From Ancrocorticia sp047501485 (GTDB lineage Bacteria > Actinomycetota > Actinomycetes > Actinomycetales > Actinomycetaceae), in assembly GCA_047501485.1 (NCBI GenBank), contig JAZDRN010000001.1:992001-1056000 (forward strand): a stretch of 64,000 nucleotides of DNA. The letters run 5' to 3'. Positions 25,568 to 33,378 of this stretch are shown one piece after another. The position numbers and the translations under genes were made by a program. Each line of letters opens with the position of its first letter. Position 1 is the first letter of the stretch. Under the pieces are notes generated by a model. It saw only the letters and a program-made list of their open reading frames with translations. It was not told where the DNA came from and made no database searches.

Positions 25568-25692
25568 CGGTACACCGCCTTGAACGACGGCGCGACCTCC
25601 TGCATCCTCATCATCGACGACATGCGCATTCGGCAGACCACGGACGTACGTGCAGTACGGAACGGTGGTTGCAACGCGCTCTTAACAGTCAT
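25564..25692 (-). CDS. Methionine-rich upstream ORF (putative leader peptide of metF-metE)
   Basis: A 42-residue frame runs from ATG 25692 to TGA 25564-25566 and overlaps the metF GTG by 4 nt. Residues 22-31 read MRMSSMMRMQ: five Met codons in nine positions. Such a cluster upstream of methionine-synthesis genes is the signature of ribosome-mediated control, in which scarce charged Met-tRNA stalls ribosomes on the leader. An AGGAGG lies inside the frame just after the Met run, about 30 nt before metF. The frame's own SD is poor. The attenuation role is inference; no clean terminator pair was found, so translational coupling is more likely. Confidence 0.55.
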   Translation of the reverse strand: MTVKSALQPPFRTARTSVVCRMRMSSMMRMQEVAPSFKAVYR

Positions 25693-25819
25693 GCGAATAT
25701 CTTCGGGTGTTTCCAGATTTTGAGTCGATACTGTCCATAAGGTGGAACGACGACGGACCCCGCCCTGCCTCGATGTGGTGGCAGGGAGAGGTCCGCTGGA
25801 AAGGCCGTTGAGAAAGAGC

Positions 25820-26086
25820 TCAGGCGACGCGGCGGAAACGGATGAGCCAGGCGTCGGGACCGTCCTGCACGACCTCGTGCGAGAACTCTCCGTCCAGTTC
25901 GGCAACCTGTGCGATGAGCGGCGTCGGCATGTGAGGTGCCTTGAGCAGCAGTGTGCCGTCGGTGGGGGTCGCGGCGAGCGCCCCGAGGATGGCCGCATGG
26001 CGGAAGGTGTGCGGGATGACGGTGGCGTCGAGAATCTCCTCGGCCAGCAGGTTGGTGTGATTGCAGTTGCAGGTGTGCTCGGACAT
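25820..26086 (-). CDS. DUF2249 domain protein
   Basis: 88 residues. The N-terminus MSEHTCNCNHTN has a CxCxH motif that could bind metal. The rest is a small alpha/beta domain (LDATVIPHTFRHAAILGAL, DGTLLLKAPHMPTPLI, FSHEVVQDGPDAWLIRFRR) as in DUF2249 proteins, which commonly neighbour nitrite and nitric-oxide reductase genes. It is divergent from the NnrS-like and nitrite-reductase genes, so a role in nitrogen-oxide metabolism or haem/copper assembly is plausible. An AGGAG SD precedes the ATG. Confidence 0.75.
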   Translation of the reverse strand: MSEHTCNCNHTNLLAEEILDATVIPHTFRHAAILGALAATPTDGTLLLKAPHMPTPLIAQVAELDGEFSHEVVQDGPDAWLIRFRRVA

Positions 26087-26161
26087 GAGATTCTCCTCAT
26101 TCGCGACGTACGGGACGTCTGTCAGTTGGAATTGCCAATATTAATTTATACGCTTTATTCC
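26087..26161. promoter_or_regulatory. Divergent promoter of DUF2249 and NnrS/NirK genes
   Basis: An AT-rich gap with the small dyad TTGG-N5-CCAA (26126-26138) and TTTATACGCTTTAT (around 26145-26158) that could supply a -10 box. If so, the start site would fall at or near GTG 26162 and give a leaderless mRNA. The dyad is only loosely similar to CRP/FNR sites. Confidence 0.4.
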
Positions 26162-27277
26162 GTGGAAAAGAAATTGGCCGAAAGTCCCCAGTCAGCGGGA
26201 CTGATGCGTAAGCGGCCCGTCTGGCCGCGCCTCGTAATCCTTGCGCTGGCCGCGCTGAGCATTCTGTCGGGGCTTTCGGCAGGCTTGCTGAGACTGGGAG
26301 TCTGGAGTCCGCTGACCCTTCCGGGCTTGGCGGACAATCACGGGCCGCTTATGGTTCTCGGCTTCGTGTGCACCGCCATCGGCCTCGAGCGCGCGGTCGC
26401 CCTGCGGCGGGCCTGGGCGTTCTTGGCGCCCGTGGGAACGGCTCTGGGCGCAATCGCCCTGCTCGCCGGGACGCCCCTTGTGATCTCGGGTGCGCTGTTC
26501 ACTCTCGGTACCGGAACACTCACCCTCATCTATCTGGCGGTATATCGCCGCCAGGACGCAGTTGCCGTGCTGATACAAGGACTGGGGGCCGCCGCGGCCC
26601 TCGCCTCCGCACTGCTTTACCTACGAGGCCTGCTTCCAGAGGATATCGTCCTGTGGTGGGTGGCGTTCCTGCTGCTCACCATCATCGGAGAACGTTTGGA
26701 GCTGGCCCGGATCGCCTTTCTGGGGAGGGGAGTGGAGGACTCGATTCTTGCTGCCGCCCTGCTCCTGGTGGCGACGACGGCGTGGGCTTCCCTCTGGCCG
26801 TTGGCAGGCAGGGCCGTCGGCTTGACGATCGTGCTGTTGGCGATTCTCACCGTCACCCAAGACGTGGCCCGCCGCACCATAAAATCCGATGGCGCGCCTC
26901 GCTTCATGGCCGCAGCGATGCTGGCCGGATACGGATGGGCAATGGTGGCGGGCGTTGCCCTCCTGCTGGCGGACGATTGGAAGGCGGACGGCACGTACGA
27001 CGTCGTCGTCCACAGCATCATGCTCGGATTCGTCATCTCGATGATCCTCGCGCACGCGCCGGTCATAGTTCCCGCGCTCGTGCATCGTCCGCTGCCCTAC
27101 AATGCGGCGATGTGGGTGCCGCTCGGCCTGCTGCATCTCAGCCTTCTCTTGCGGGTCACCGGCGATCTCACCGATACACTGGTGGCCCGGAACGTCGGAG
27201 GCGTTCTCGGGGTGGTGGCCATCCTGACCTTTCTGCTCACAACTGTGACCCTCGTCCTCAAGGGAGACAACAAGTGA
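26162..27277 (+). CDS. NnrS-like multi-pass membrane protein
   Basis: 371 residues from GTG 26162 (ATG 26204 is the alternative; the frame is open further upstream but that part overlaps DUF2249). About twelve hydrophobic segments cover almost the whole chain. GLADNHGPLMVLGFVCTAIGLERAVALRR near the N-terminus, IGERLELARIAF in the middle, and HSIMLGFVISMILAHAPVIVPAL (about 295) with periodic His match NnrS-type haem/copper membrane proteins linked to nitric-oxide stress and denitrification. It overlaps the nitrite-reductase fusion by GTGA. Confidence 0.68.
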   Translation: MEKKLAESPQSAGLMRKRPVWPRLVILALAALSILSGLSAGLLRLGVWSPLTLPGLADNHGPLMVLGFVCTAIGLERAVALRRAWAFLAPVGTALGAIALLAGTPLVISGALFTLGTGTLTLIYLAVYRRQDAVAVLIQGLGAAAALASALLYLRGLLPEDIVLWWVAFLLLTIIGERLELARIAFLGRGVEDSILAAALLLVATTAWASLWPLAGRAVGLTIVLLAILTVTQDVARRTIKSDGAPRFMAAAMLAGYGWAMVAGVALLLADDWKADGTYDVVVHSIMLGFVISMILAHAPVIVPALVHRPLPYNAAMWVPLGLLHLSLLLRVTGDLTDTLVARNVGGVLGVVAILTFLLTTVTLVLKGDNK

Positions 27278-30042
27278 AAATGCCGAGATCTGCGTGGCAC
27301 CGCATGACGTGGATGGCGACGACGTTCTGGATCCTGCTGCTCATCGCTGCGGTTGCGGCCCAGGCTATTCTCCCCAATCCGACCTGGTTCCTCATCCATA
27401 TCGCTGGCCTCGGCGTCATCGGAACCTCGATTCTGGTGTGGACCTGGCATTTCGCCGACGCCTTGACCCGGAAGAAGCAGTCGCAGCAGAAACAACTGCT
27501 GCGAATGGCAGGCCTGACTGCGGGCACGCTCGTCCTGGGAGTGGCGCTGGCGAGTTCCGGGCGTCTTGGCGTGATCTGCGCGGTGATCGGAACGGTTCTC
27601 GTGGTGGGATCGCTTCTATGGCACTCGGTGGATCTGAGCAGGGCGATGAGGGGAAGCTTCGTCTCGCCCGGCGCGGTGACGCTCAAGTACCATCTCGCTG
27701 GTGCCCTGTTGCTGGTGCTGGGAGCGATTCTCGGCCTCTTCATGACGATCGATGTCACGGATTTCGAACTGGCCGAGTCATGGTGGCCTGCTATCCATAT
27801 GCGACACGACGGGATGTCTCTCGCACACGTATTCCTCATGGTACTGGGGTTCGTGGGGCTCACCATTCTGGGGACTCTGGCGACCTTCGGAGCGACCGTA
27901 GCGCGTACCCGGTTGGCGCCGCATGCCATCAAGATGGCGATGCGCACCCTGCCCGTCTTGGTAGGGGCTATCCTGGCCGGAAGCGCTGCCTCCATAGCGG
28001 GGTGGAACAAGCTTGCGGGAGTTGCCGCCATCGTCTGGGTCATAGCCGCGGTGGTGGGAGTTCTCATCCCCATGTTCCGAACCTGGCGGGGTTCCATGAT
28101 CGGGGTGGGGGATGGTTGGACCATCGGCGCTGGCACCATCTGGTTCCAGATCGCGGGCCTGACGTGGGCATGGCAGCTCATATCCGCAACCAGCGTTTCC
28201 ACGGCGCGGGACACCTCCCAGTTCTCCTACGCCATCATCCTGGCGGCGGGCGCACTTCAGCTGATCCTCGGTTCCCTCACGTACCTTCTGCCGGTGGTGG
28301 CCGGCGGCGGTCCAGCCCGTCTGCGGGCGACCATCGAAGAACTGGAACCGAGCGCCGGCACCAGATTCTTCTTGCTCAACGGCGCGATGGTCCTCGCGGC
28401 CGTGCCCGCTCCGGAAATAGTCCATCGCGGCGCATTACTCGTGGCGGGGGCCACCGCCATTGTGAGTTTCGGGCTCCTGATATATGCGGTGGCGCGCCAG
28501 CACACGCGAGTCCTGCCGGAAGCGGGGGATGGAGGCAGGCCCGCTGCGGTGGGCACGGCCGAAGCCGCCGGCAAACCCCGCGCCATGCCCGATCCGAGAC
28601 TACGCGTGGGCGCTGTCGTCGCCGTGAGCGTGCTGTGCCTCGTCACCGCGGTGGGATCCCTGCCTGGACGGGCCGTAGAAGGAAACACGACGGCGGAACA
28701 GGTGGTCGACGATCCCGACGCCCCGGTCACAACAATTGAGGTGACGGTCTCGGGGATGTCCTTCGTACCCAACACTCTTGAGGTTCCACGCGGCAACCGA
28801 TTGGTGATCGAGTTCAAGAATACCGGCGATCAACGCCATGACCTGGTATTGGAGAACGGGGTCGAATCCGGACCCATCGAGCCGGGAGGGGAGATCACGC
28901 TCGACGCCGGCGTCGTCACCGAGAGCATGGAGGCATGGTGCTCCATGGTGGGCCACCGGCAGATGGGCATGACCATGGAAATCGTTGCCACCGGCGAGGG
29001 GACGGAAAGCCTGGCCGAGGGAGAGAACGGAGAACACGGAGCTCACGCCGGTGGATCGGAGAACGCCTCCGGCGGTCTTGGCGATTCGCTCCTTCTGCCC
29101 ACATCGGCAGAATTGGCGGCCGAGCCGGGCGCAGACTTCGAGCCTCGCGACGCTGCTCTGCAGCCCGCATCCGAAGATACGGTTCACAAGATCTCGCTCG
29201 CCGCAGAGGAAACCGAGATGGAAGTCGCTCCTGGCCGCACCCAGACGGTGTGGACGTTCAATGGAAGCGTCCCCGGCCCCGTCCTCCGGGGAAAGGTAGG
29301 CGACACCTTCGAGATAACCTTGACCAACAACGGCAGCATGGGCCACTCGATCGATTTCCATGCCGGAGACGTCTCTCCGGGACCCAACATGAGGACCATC
29401 GAACCCGGTGAAAGTCTGACCTACGTCTTCGAGGCGAAACGTGCGGGGATCTGGATGTATCACTGCTCCACGATGCCGATGTCGTTGCATATCGCGAACG
29501 GCATGTACGGAGCTGTGGTGATCGATCCACCGGATCTCGACCCCGTTGATCGTGAATACGTCCTGATTCAGGCCGAGCAGTACTGGTCGCAGGATCCGGA
29601 GGAGGGGATGAATCCCGACGTTATCGCGCTGTCCATTCCCAGTGCGGTGGTCTTCAACGGCTACCCGTTCCAGTATGACCATGAGAAGCTGCAGGCGCAC
29701 GTAGGCGAGCGGGTGCGCGTGTGGGCGCTCGACGCGGGTCCGAACCTGCCGTGGGCCTTCCATATCGTCGGCACCCAGTTCGACACCGTGTGGCGAGAGG
29801 GCAGCTACGAGCTCCGACGTGGCTGCGGCGACGCGACACTCACGCGTGAGGAGTGCGATCCCTTCGCCCAAGGGAAGGATTCCGTGGGAAGCAACGGGTC
29901 CCAGGTGCTCGCTCTGGCTCCAGCCGAAGGAGGGTTCGTGGAGTTCGTGGCTCCGGAGCCCGGTGACTACGCCGTCGTCAATCACGCTATGACGTATGCG
30001 GAGCGCGGCGCGCACGGATTCGTGGAGATCACCGAGCCGTAG
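27274..30042 (+). CDS. Membrane-anchored copper nitrite reductase-like fusion protein
   Basis: 922 residues from GTG 27274 (ATG 27280 also possible). Residues 1 to about 470 hold roughly twelve membrane helices related to NnrS-like or haem-copper membrane proteins (HXMRHDGMSLAHVFLMVLG region). Residues about 490-570 form a cupredoxin with type-1 copper ligands His522, Cys556, His561 and Met564 or Met566. Residues about 625-922 are a two-domain NirK/AniA unit: GHSIDFHAG gives His691, Asp694 and His696; YHCSTMPMSLHIANGMYG gives His730, Cys731, His739 and Met744; AFHIVG gives His830. The usual catalytic His near VFNG (His255 of Alcaligenes NirK) is Ala791 here. Expected to reduce nitrite to NO outside the membrane, if active. 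Confidence 0.85.
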   Translation: MKMPRSAWHRMTWMATTFWILLLIAAVAAQAILPNPTWFLIHIAGLGVIGTSILVWTWHFADALTRKKQSQQKQLLRMAGLTAGTLVLGVALASSGRLGVICAVIGTVLVVGSLLWHSVDLSRAMRGSFVSPGAVTLKYHLAGALLLVLGAILGLFMTIDVTDFELAESWWPAIHMRHDGMSLAHVFLMVLGFVGLTILGTLATFGATVARTRLAPHAIKMAMRTLPVLVGAILAGSAASIAGWNKLAGVAAIVWVIAAVVGVLIPMFRTWRGSMIGVGDGWTIGAGTIWFQIAGLTWAWQLISATSVSTARDTSQFSYAIILAAGALQLILGSLTYLLPVVAGGGPARLRATIEELEPSAGTRFFLLNGAMVLAAVPAPEIVHRGALLVAGATAIVSFGLLIYAVARQHTRVLPEAGDGGRPAAVGTAEAAGKPRAMPDPRLRVGAVVAVSVLCLVTAVGSLPGRAVEGNTTAEQVVDDPDAPVTTIEVTVSGMSFVPNTLEVPRGNRLVIEFKNTGDQRHDLVLENGVESGPIEPGGEITLDAGVVTESMEAWCSMVGHRQMGMTMEIVATGEGTESLAEGENGEHGAHAGGSENASGGLGDSLLLPTSAELAAEPGADFEPRDAALQPASEDTVHKISLAAEETEMEVAPGRTQTVWTFNGSVPGPVLRGKVGDTFEITLTNNGSMGHSIDFHAGDVSPGPNMRTIEPGESLTYVFEAKRAGIWMYHCSTMPMSLHIANGMYGAVVIDPPDLDPVDREYVLIQAEQYWSQDPEEGMNPDVIALSIPSAVVFNGYPFQYDHEKLQAHVGERVRVWALDAGPNLPWAFHIVGTQFDTVWREGSYELRRGCGDATLTREECDPFAQGKDSVGSNGSQVLALAPAEGGFVEFVAPEPGDYAVVNHAMTYAERGAHGFVEITEP

Positions 30043-30066
30043 GCGCGCTGGATGCTGAGAAGGGCG

Positions 30067-30106
30067 AAGGGGCGCCTATCGGTTAATGATCCGATAGGCG
30101 CCCCTT
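30067..30106. terminator. Convergent terminator between the nirK-like gene and metQ
   Basis: AAGGGGCGCCTATCGG (30067-30082), 8-nt loop, CCGATAGGCGCCCCTT (30091-30106). The 16-bp stem is perfect and sits between converging genes. Confidence 0.9.
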
Positions 30107-30154
30107 GCGTTTCAGTGGTAGAGCGAACTCGAGCTCAACCGACCGGCAGCCTCA

Positions 30155-31003
30155 TCAGAAGGCGGGGATGACCTCGCCGTCGGGCCAGGTCTGGCGGATG
30201 TAGTCGGCCACCTCGTCCGAATGGAGGAGCTCATCGAGCTTCTCGACGGCCGCGATGGTGTCGGCATCCGCCTCGGTGTTCCAGGCGAGAATGTTCGAGT
30301 AGGGGTTGCCTTCGCCGGACTCGAGGTAGATGGCGTCCTCGGAAGGAGTCAGGCCGTTGTCCAGCGCGAAGTTGCCGTTGATGATGGCGATGTCTACATC
30401 CGGCAGCAGCTTGGGAACTGCAGGAGCCTCGGCTTCCACGAACTCGATGTTCTTCGGGTTCTCGTCGACATCGTAGATGGTCGGGTTATCGACATCGCTC
30501 AAGGTGATGATGTCGTTGACGGCGAGCAGATCGAGTGCGCGGGCCTGGTTGGAGGGATCGTTGGTGATTCCGACTTTAGCGCCGTCCGGCAGGTCCGCGA
30601 GGTCCTCGATGTCGTTGGAGTAGACGCCGTAGGGCTCGATATGGACACCTTCGCCACGTTCAAAGGTGTATCCCTTGGACTCCACCGCCTCGTCGTAATA
30701 GGGGATGTGTTGGAAGAAGTTGGCGTCGATGTCGCCGGCCTGGAGATCCTCGTTGGGGAGCACGTAGTCGTTGTACTCCTTGATCTCGATCTCGATGCCG
30801 GCGTCGGCGGCGAGGTTCTCGGAGACGTAATTGAGGATCTCAGAGTGCGGCACGGGGCTGGCACCTACGACGATCGTGGTGACGCCGGAACCGCCGGAGG
30901 TGGCGGAGGATTCCGAGTCACCCTCGGAATCAGAGTTACCGCAGGCCGATAGGGTGAGGGCTGATACGGCGGCTAAAGCTGCCAGAGAGCGGAAACGCTT
31001 CAT
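30155..31003 (-). CDS. metQ: Methionine ABC transporter substrate-binding lipoprotein
   Basis: 282 residues from ATG 31003, supported by AAGGACAG upstream; a longer frame exists but lacks an SD. Lipobox LSAC with Cys21 marks a lipoprotein anchored outside the membrane. The NlpA/MetQ fold is seen in TIVVGASPVPHSEILNYV (about 43-60), YNDYVLPNEDLQAGDIDANFFQHIPY and VDIAIINGNFALDNGLTPSEDAIYLE. It binds D/L-methionine for the MetNI pump. It lies about 230 nt downstream of metI, and a hairpin separates the two. Confidence 0.93.
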   Translation of the reverse strand: MKRFRSLAALAAVSALTLSACGNSDSEGDSESSATSGGSGVTTIVVGASPVPHSEILNYVSENLAADAGIEIEIKEYNDYVLPNEDLQAGDIDANFFQHIPYYDEAVESKGYTFERGEGVHIEPYGVYSNDIEDLADLPDGAKVGITNDPSNQARALDLLAVNDIITLSDVDNPTIYDVDENPKNIEFVEAEAPAVPKLLPDVDIAIINGNFALDNGLTPSEDAIYLESGEGNPYSNILAWNTEADADTIAAVEKLDELLHSDEVADYIRQTWPDGEVIPAF

Positions 31004-31219
31004 GTTTCTGTCCTTCTTGTGAGTTGGAGGGATGAAAGAGTTGAAATACAAGGGAATCGCATCTTAGGAAGGCCGAATCGACTAGCGATCCCGCTACCGG
31101 GGGTAGCCGGAACCAAGATGCTACGAGCGCGAGACCCGTGGATGCGCGTGAGCCTAGGTATAAGGAACGCACGAAAGAGAGTTGTCAGGGCCGGCTGAGG
31201 CTGGGAGATCCTTGCCCCT

Positions 31220-31256
31220 CCGGCTGGTGGTGCCTCAGCGGTGGTCCACCAGCCGG
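31220..31256 (-). terminator. Hairpin at the metI-metQ junction
   Basis: CCGGCTGGTGG (31220-31230) and CCACCAGCCGG (31246-31256) form a perfect 11-bp stem with a 15-nt loop that spans the metI stop codon. Transcription runs from metI to metQ here, so the stem could stabilise the metNI mRNA end or partly terminate to set the ratio of MetQ to MetNI. Confidence 0.5.
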
Positions 31257-31954
31257 CTGAGCATGTCACCGAGAACCTGGACGACGCTGACGATAACAAT
31301 GATCACGAGGACGATGATGAGCAGGACGTCGAGTTGCGTGCGGTAATACCCCTGGTTGATAGCAAGCGCGCCGAGCCCTCCGCCGCCCACGGCGCCAGCC
31401 ATGGCAGTGTATCCGATGATGGTGATTGCGAGGATAGTCGTGGACTGAACCAACGTCGGGAACGCCTCGCGAACGATGACGTCCTTGAGAATCTGAAAGC
31501 GCGAGGCTCCCATCATCTGTGCCGCCTCGATCTTGCCGTGCTCCACATTGGTCAGGTTGGATTCGACCATGCGCGCGAAATAGGGGATCGCAGAAAGCGC
31601 GAGCGGAACCATGGCCCCCTGCCAGCCGTTCGCCTGTCCCACAAGCATCCGAGTGATGTTGATGAGCAGCACCATGAGGATGATGAAGGGAATTGCGCGG
31701 CCGACATTGACGATGAAACCCAGAACCGAGTTGATGGGCTTGTTAGGGAGGATTCCGTCCTTACGAGTGGCCGTCAGGATGACGCCGATTATCAGCCCGA
31801 AGATACCCGCGAGCAGCGTGGCCCAGAACGTCATGAGCAGAGTCTCAGAGGTTGCACTCCACAGCTCCTGCTCGATGACGGGGTTATTGAACCAGGTGCG
31901 GTCGTCCGCCAGGGGGGTGCCACCCGGGAGCTGAAAGATCGAAAGAGTGCTCAT
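31235..31954 (-). CDS. metI: Methionine ABC transporter permease
   Basis: 239 residues with about five membrane helices. The BPD-transport signature region is EAAQMMGASRFQILKDVIVREAFPTLVQ (about 140-170), with the EAA-type loop that docks on MetN. NVGRAIPFIILMVLLI is typical of MetI. Its ATG overlaps the metN stop (ATGA). Confidence 0.93.
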   Translation of the reverse strand: MSTLSIFQLPGGTPLADDRTWFNNPVIEQELWSATSETLLMTFWATLLAGIFGLIIGVILTATRKDGILPNKPINSVLGFIVNVGRAIPFIILMVLLINITRMLVGQANGWQGAMVPLALSAIPYFARMVESNLTNVEHGKIEAAQMMGASRFQILKDVIVREAFPTLVQSTTILAITIIGYTAMAGAVGGGGLGALAINQGYYRTQLDVLLIIVLVIIVIVSVVQVLGDMLSRLVDHR

Positions 31955-32940
31955 ACTGCTCGTACCTCCGCGCTGACGCCAACCTTTCTCAGTCCGGCCA
32001 GCAGATCGTCAGTGTCCTCGGCATCGATGGTCAGTGCAAGCCTTGCGACCTGCACGGAGCCCATGGTCTCGAAGGTTCCCGCACCGATGTCCGCCCCGTA
32101 CTGCGCCGCCAGCGCCATTACGCGTGAGCCCGTTGGCTCACCGGGACGCGACGTGAAGGAGACGTCGAGGATGATGTTCTCCCCGGCGTCCTTCGGATCG
32201 AAGTCTGGAGCGGGAACGATCCGCCGTGCCAGGGGAGAGGTGATATCAGAGACGACATCCGCCACCGATCCGGTGGAGACGACGGCTCCGCGATCGAGCA
32301 TGGTCACCGAGTCGCAGACTTTGCGGACCACTTCCATCTCATGGGTGATGATCAGGACGGTGACGCCGTAGGTGTCACGGACGTCGCGCAGGAGCCCGAG
32401 GATCTGATTGGTCGTCTCCGTGTCGAGCGCGGACGTGGGTTCGTCGCACAGCAGGACAGAGGGACGATCCGCCATTGCGCGTGCGATGCCCACCCGCTGG
32501 CGCTGACCACCTGAAAGCTGGGAAGGAAAGGAGGAGGAACGGTCGCCGATACCCACGAGATCGAGCATCTCAGCAACGCGTTCGCGGGTCTCGGCCTTCC
32601 CCATGCCGGAAAGGCGCAGCGGATAGGCGATGTTTCCTGCGGCGGTGCGCTGGTCGAGCAGGTTTCCGCCTTGGAAGACCATGCCGATGGTCCGGCGCGC
32701 CTCACGTAGCTTCTTGGCGGATAACGCCGAAAGATCCTGGCCATCCACCGTGATCGTGCCTGACGAGGGCCGTTCCAGCGCCGTGAGGCAGCGAATGAGC
32801 GTGGACTTCCCGGCGCCTGATTCGCCCACTATGCCATGGATCTCGCCGGAGGGTATGTTCAATGTGATCTCGTCTAGAGCCACGATCGGGTCCTCGCCCC
32901 GCCGTGGATAGACCTTGCTGACTTCCCGCAGCTCTATCAA
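31951..32940 (-). CDS. metN: Methionine ABC transporter ATP-binding protein
   Basis: 329 residues from TTG 32940. I chose this start because GGAGGG lies 6 nt upstream and the product then begins MIELREVSKVYP, as in other MetN proteins; ATG 32979 has no SD and lies inside the riboswitch. Walker A is GESGAGKST (about 40), the Q-loop follows in VFQGGNLL, the signature is LSGGQRQRVGIARA, and Walker B is VLLCDEPTSALD. The C-terminal NIL domain (about 250-329) is the methionine-sensing, trans-inhibition domain. First gene of metNIQ; it powers methionine uptake. Confidence 0.93.
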   Translation of the reverse strand: MIELREVSKVYPRRGEDPIVALDEITLNIPSGEIHGIVGESGAGKSTLIRCLTALERPSSGTITVDGQDLSALSAKKLREARRTIGMVFQGGNLLDQRTAAGNIAYPLRLSGMGKAETRERVAEMLDLVGIGDRSSSFPSQLSGGQRQRVGIARAMADRPSVLLCDEPTSALDTETTNQILGLLRDVRDTYGVTVLIITHEMEVVRKVCDSVTMLDRGAVVSTGSVADVVSDITSPLARRIVPAPDFDPKDAGENIILDVSFTSRPGEPTGSRVMALAAQYGADIGAGTFETMGSVQVARLALTIDAEDTDDLLAGLRKVGVSAEVRAV

Positions 32941-32946
32941 AAGAAT

Positions 32947-33031
32947 CCCTCCATCGATCGTGGCGGAAGCACCCGTCATTCCGGGTTGCTGCAACGTCGA
33001 CGAGCCACGTCTCTCGGCTGATCTTGATGAA
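32947..33031 (-). ncRNA. SAM-riboswitch-like leader of metNIQ
   Basis: Read on the minus strand, the leader holds TTCATCAAGATC, then CCGAGAGACGTGGCTCG, GCAGCAACCCG, CGGGTGC, TTCCGCC and GATCGATGGAGGG in SAM-I/SAM-IV order (GAGGGAC-GGCCC, GCAACC, GGTGC core). TTCATC (33031-33026) pairs with GATGGA (32955-32950) as P1, and ACCCG with CGGGT as P3. The 3' side of P1 shares GGA with the metN SD GGAGGG (32952-32947), so SAM binding should hide the ribosome-binding site. The P2 and P4 regions are shorter than the textbook SAM-I form, so the exact subclass is open. Confidence 0.7.
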
Positions 33032-33125
33032 CCACTCCAAGCCAACCACGTAAACGGTTGCTGCACCAAGTTTTTGCCGTTGTGATCTTGGTCGTCCTGG
33101 GAACTTAAGCTACAGGTAATAGGGT

Positions 33126-33296
33126 TTAAGAACCAACCGGTCCGCACTCTGGACTATGACCGAGCACGGGCAGCGATGCCACCCGGAACGAGGGCTCGAA
33201 TGTGTCGGAGGCCGTAGGGACAATGGTGTCATGGAACAGGATGCTCTCGAAGAACTCATGGATGCCGAAGCCGATCTCGATCTGCCCGCCCTCCAT
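33126..33296 (-). CDS. Possible 56-residue small protein between metN leader and dtxR
   Basis: A minus-strand frame from ATG 33296 (or GTG 33305) to TAA 33126 has almost only G/C at third positions and reads MEGGQIEIGFGIHEFFESIL at its start. No SD is visible and no family is recognised. It may be a gene remnant or the 3' end of the dtxR transcript. A competing plus-strand frame has poorer codon bias. Confidence 0.25.
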   Translation of the reverse strand: MEGGQIEIGFGIHEFFESILFHDTIVPTASDTFEPSFRVASLPVLGHSPECGPVGS

Positions 33297-33378
33297 CTGG
33301 ACCACGTCTGGTGGCCCAGATGGAGCACGAACCCTGAAAACACCGGTGCGTCGCGCACAGCCGCGTAATCGGGCAAAC

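Noticed and set aside
26368..27273. Upstream extension of the NirK fusion frame
   Set aside because: The frame is open, but this part overlaps the NnrS-like gene and is Arg/Gly-rich noise; GTG 27274 overlaps the upstream stop as in a coupled operon.
15038..33060. Shared 13-mer CAACCGTTTACGT near 15040 (plus) and 33050 (minus)
   Set aside because: In 64 kb many 13-mers match by chance, and the two places have no other common feature.
33231..33365. Plus-strand frame MEQDALEELMDAEADL in the metN/dtxR gap
   Set aside because: Third positions are poor in G/C compared with the minus-strand frame in the same place; it is likely the antisense shadow of that frame or non-coding.
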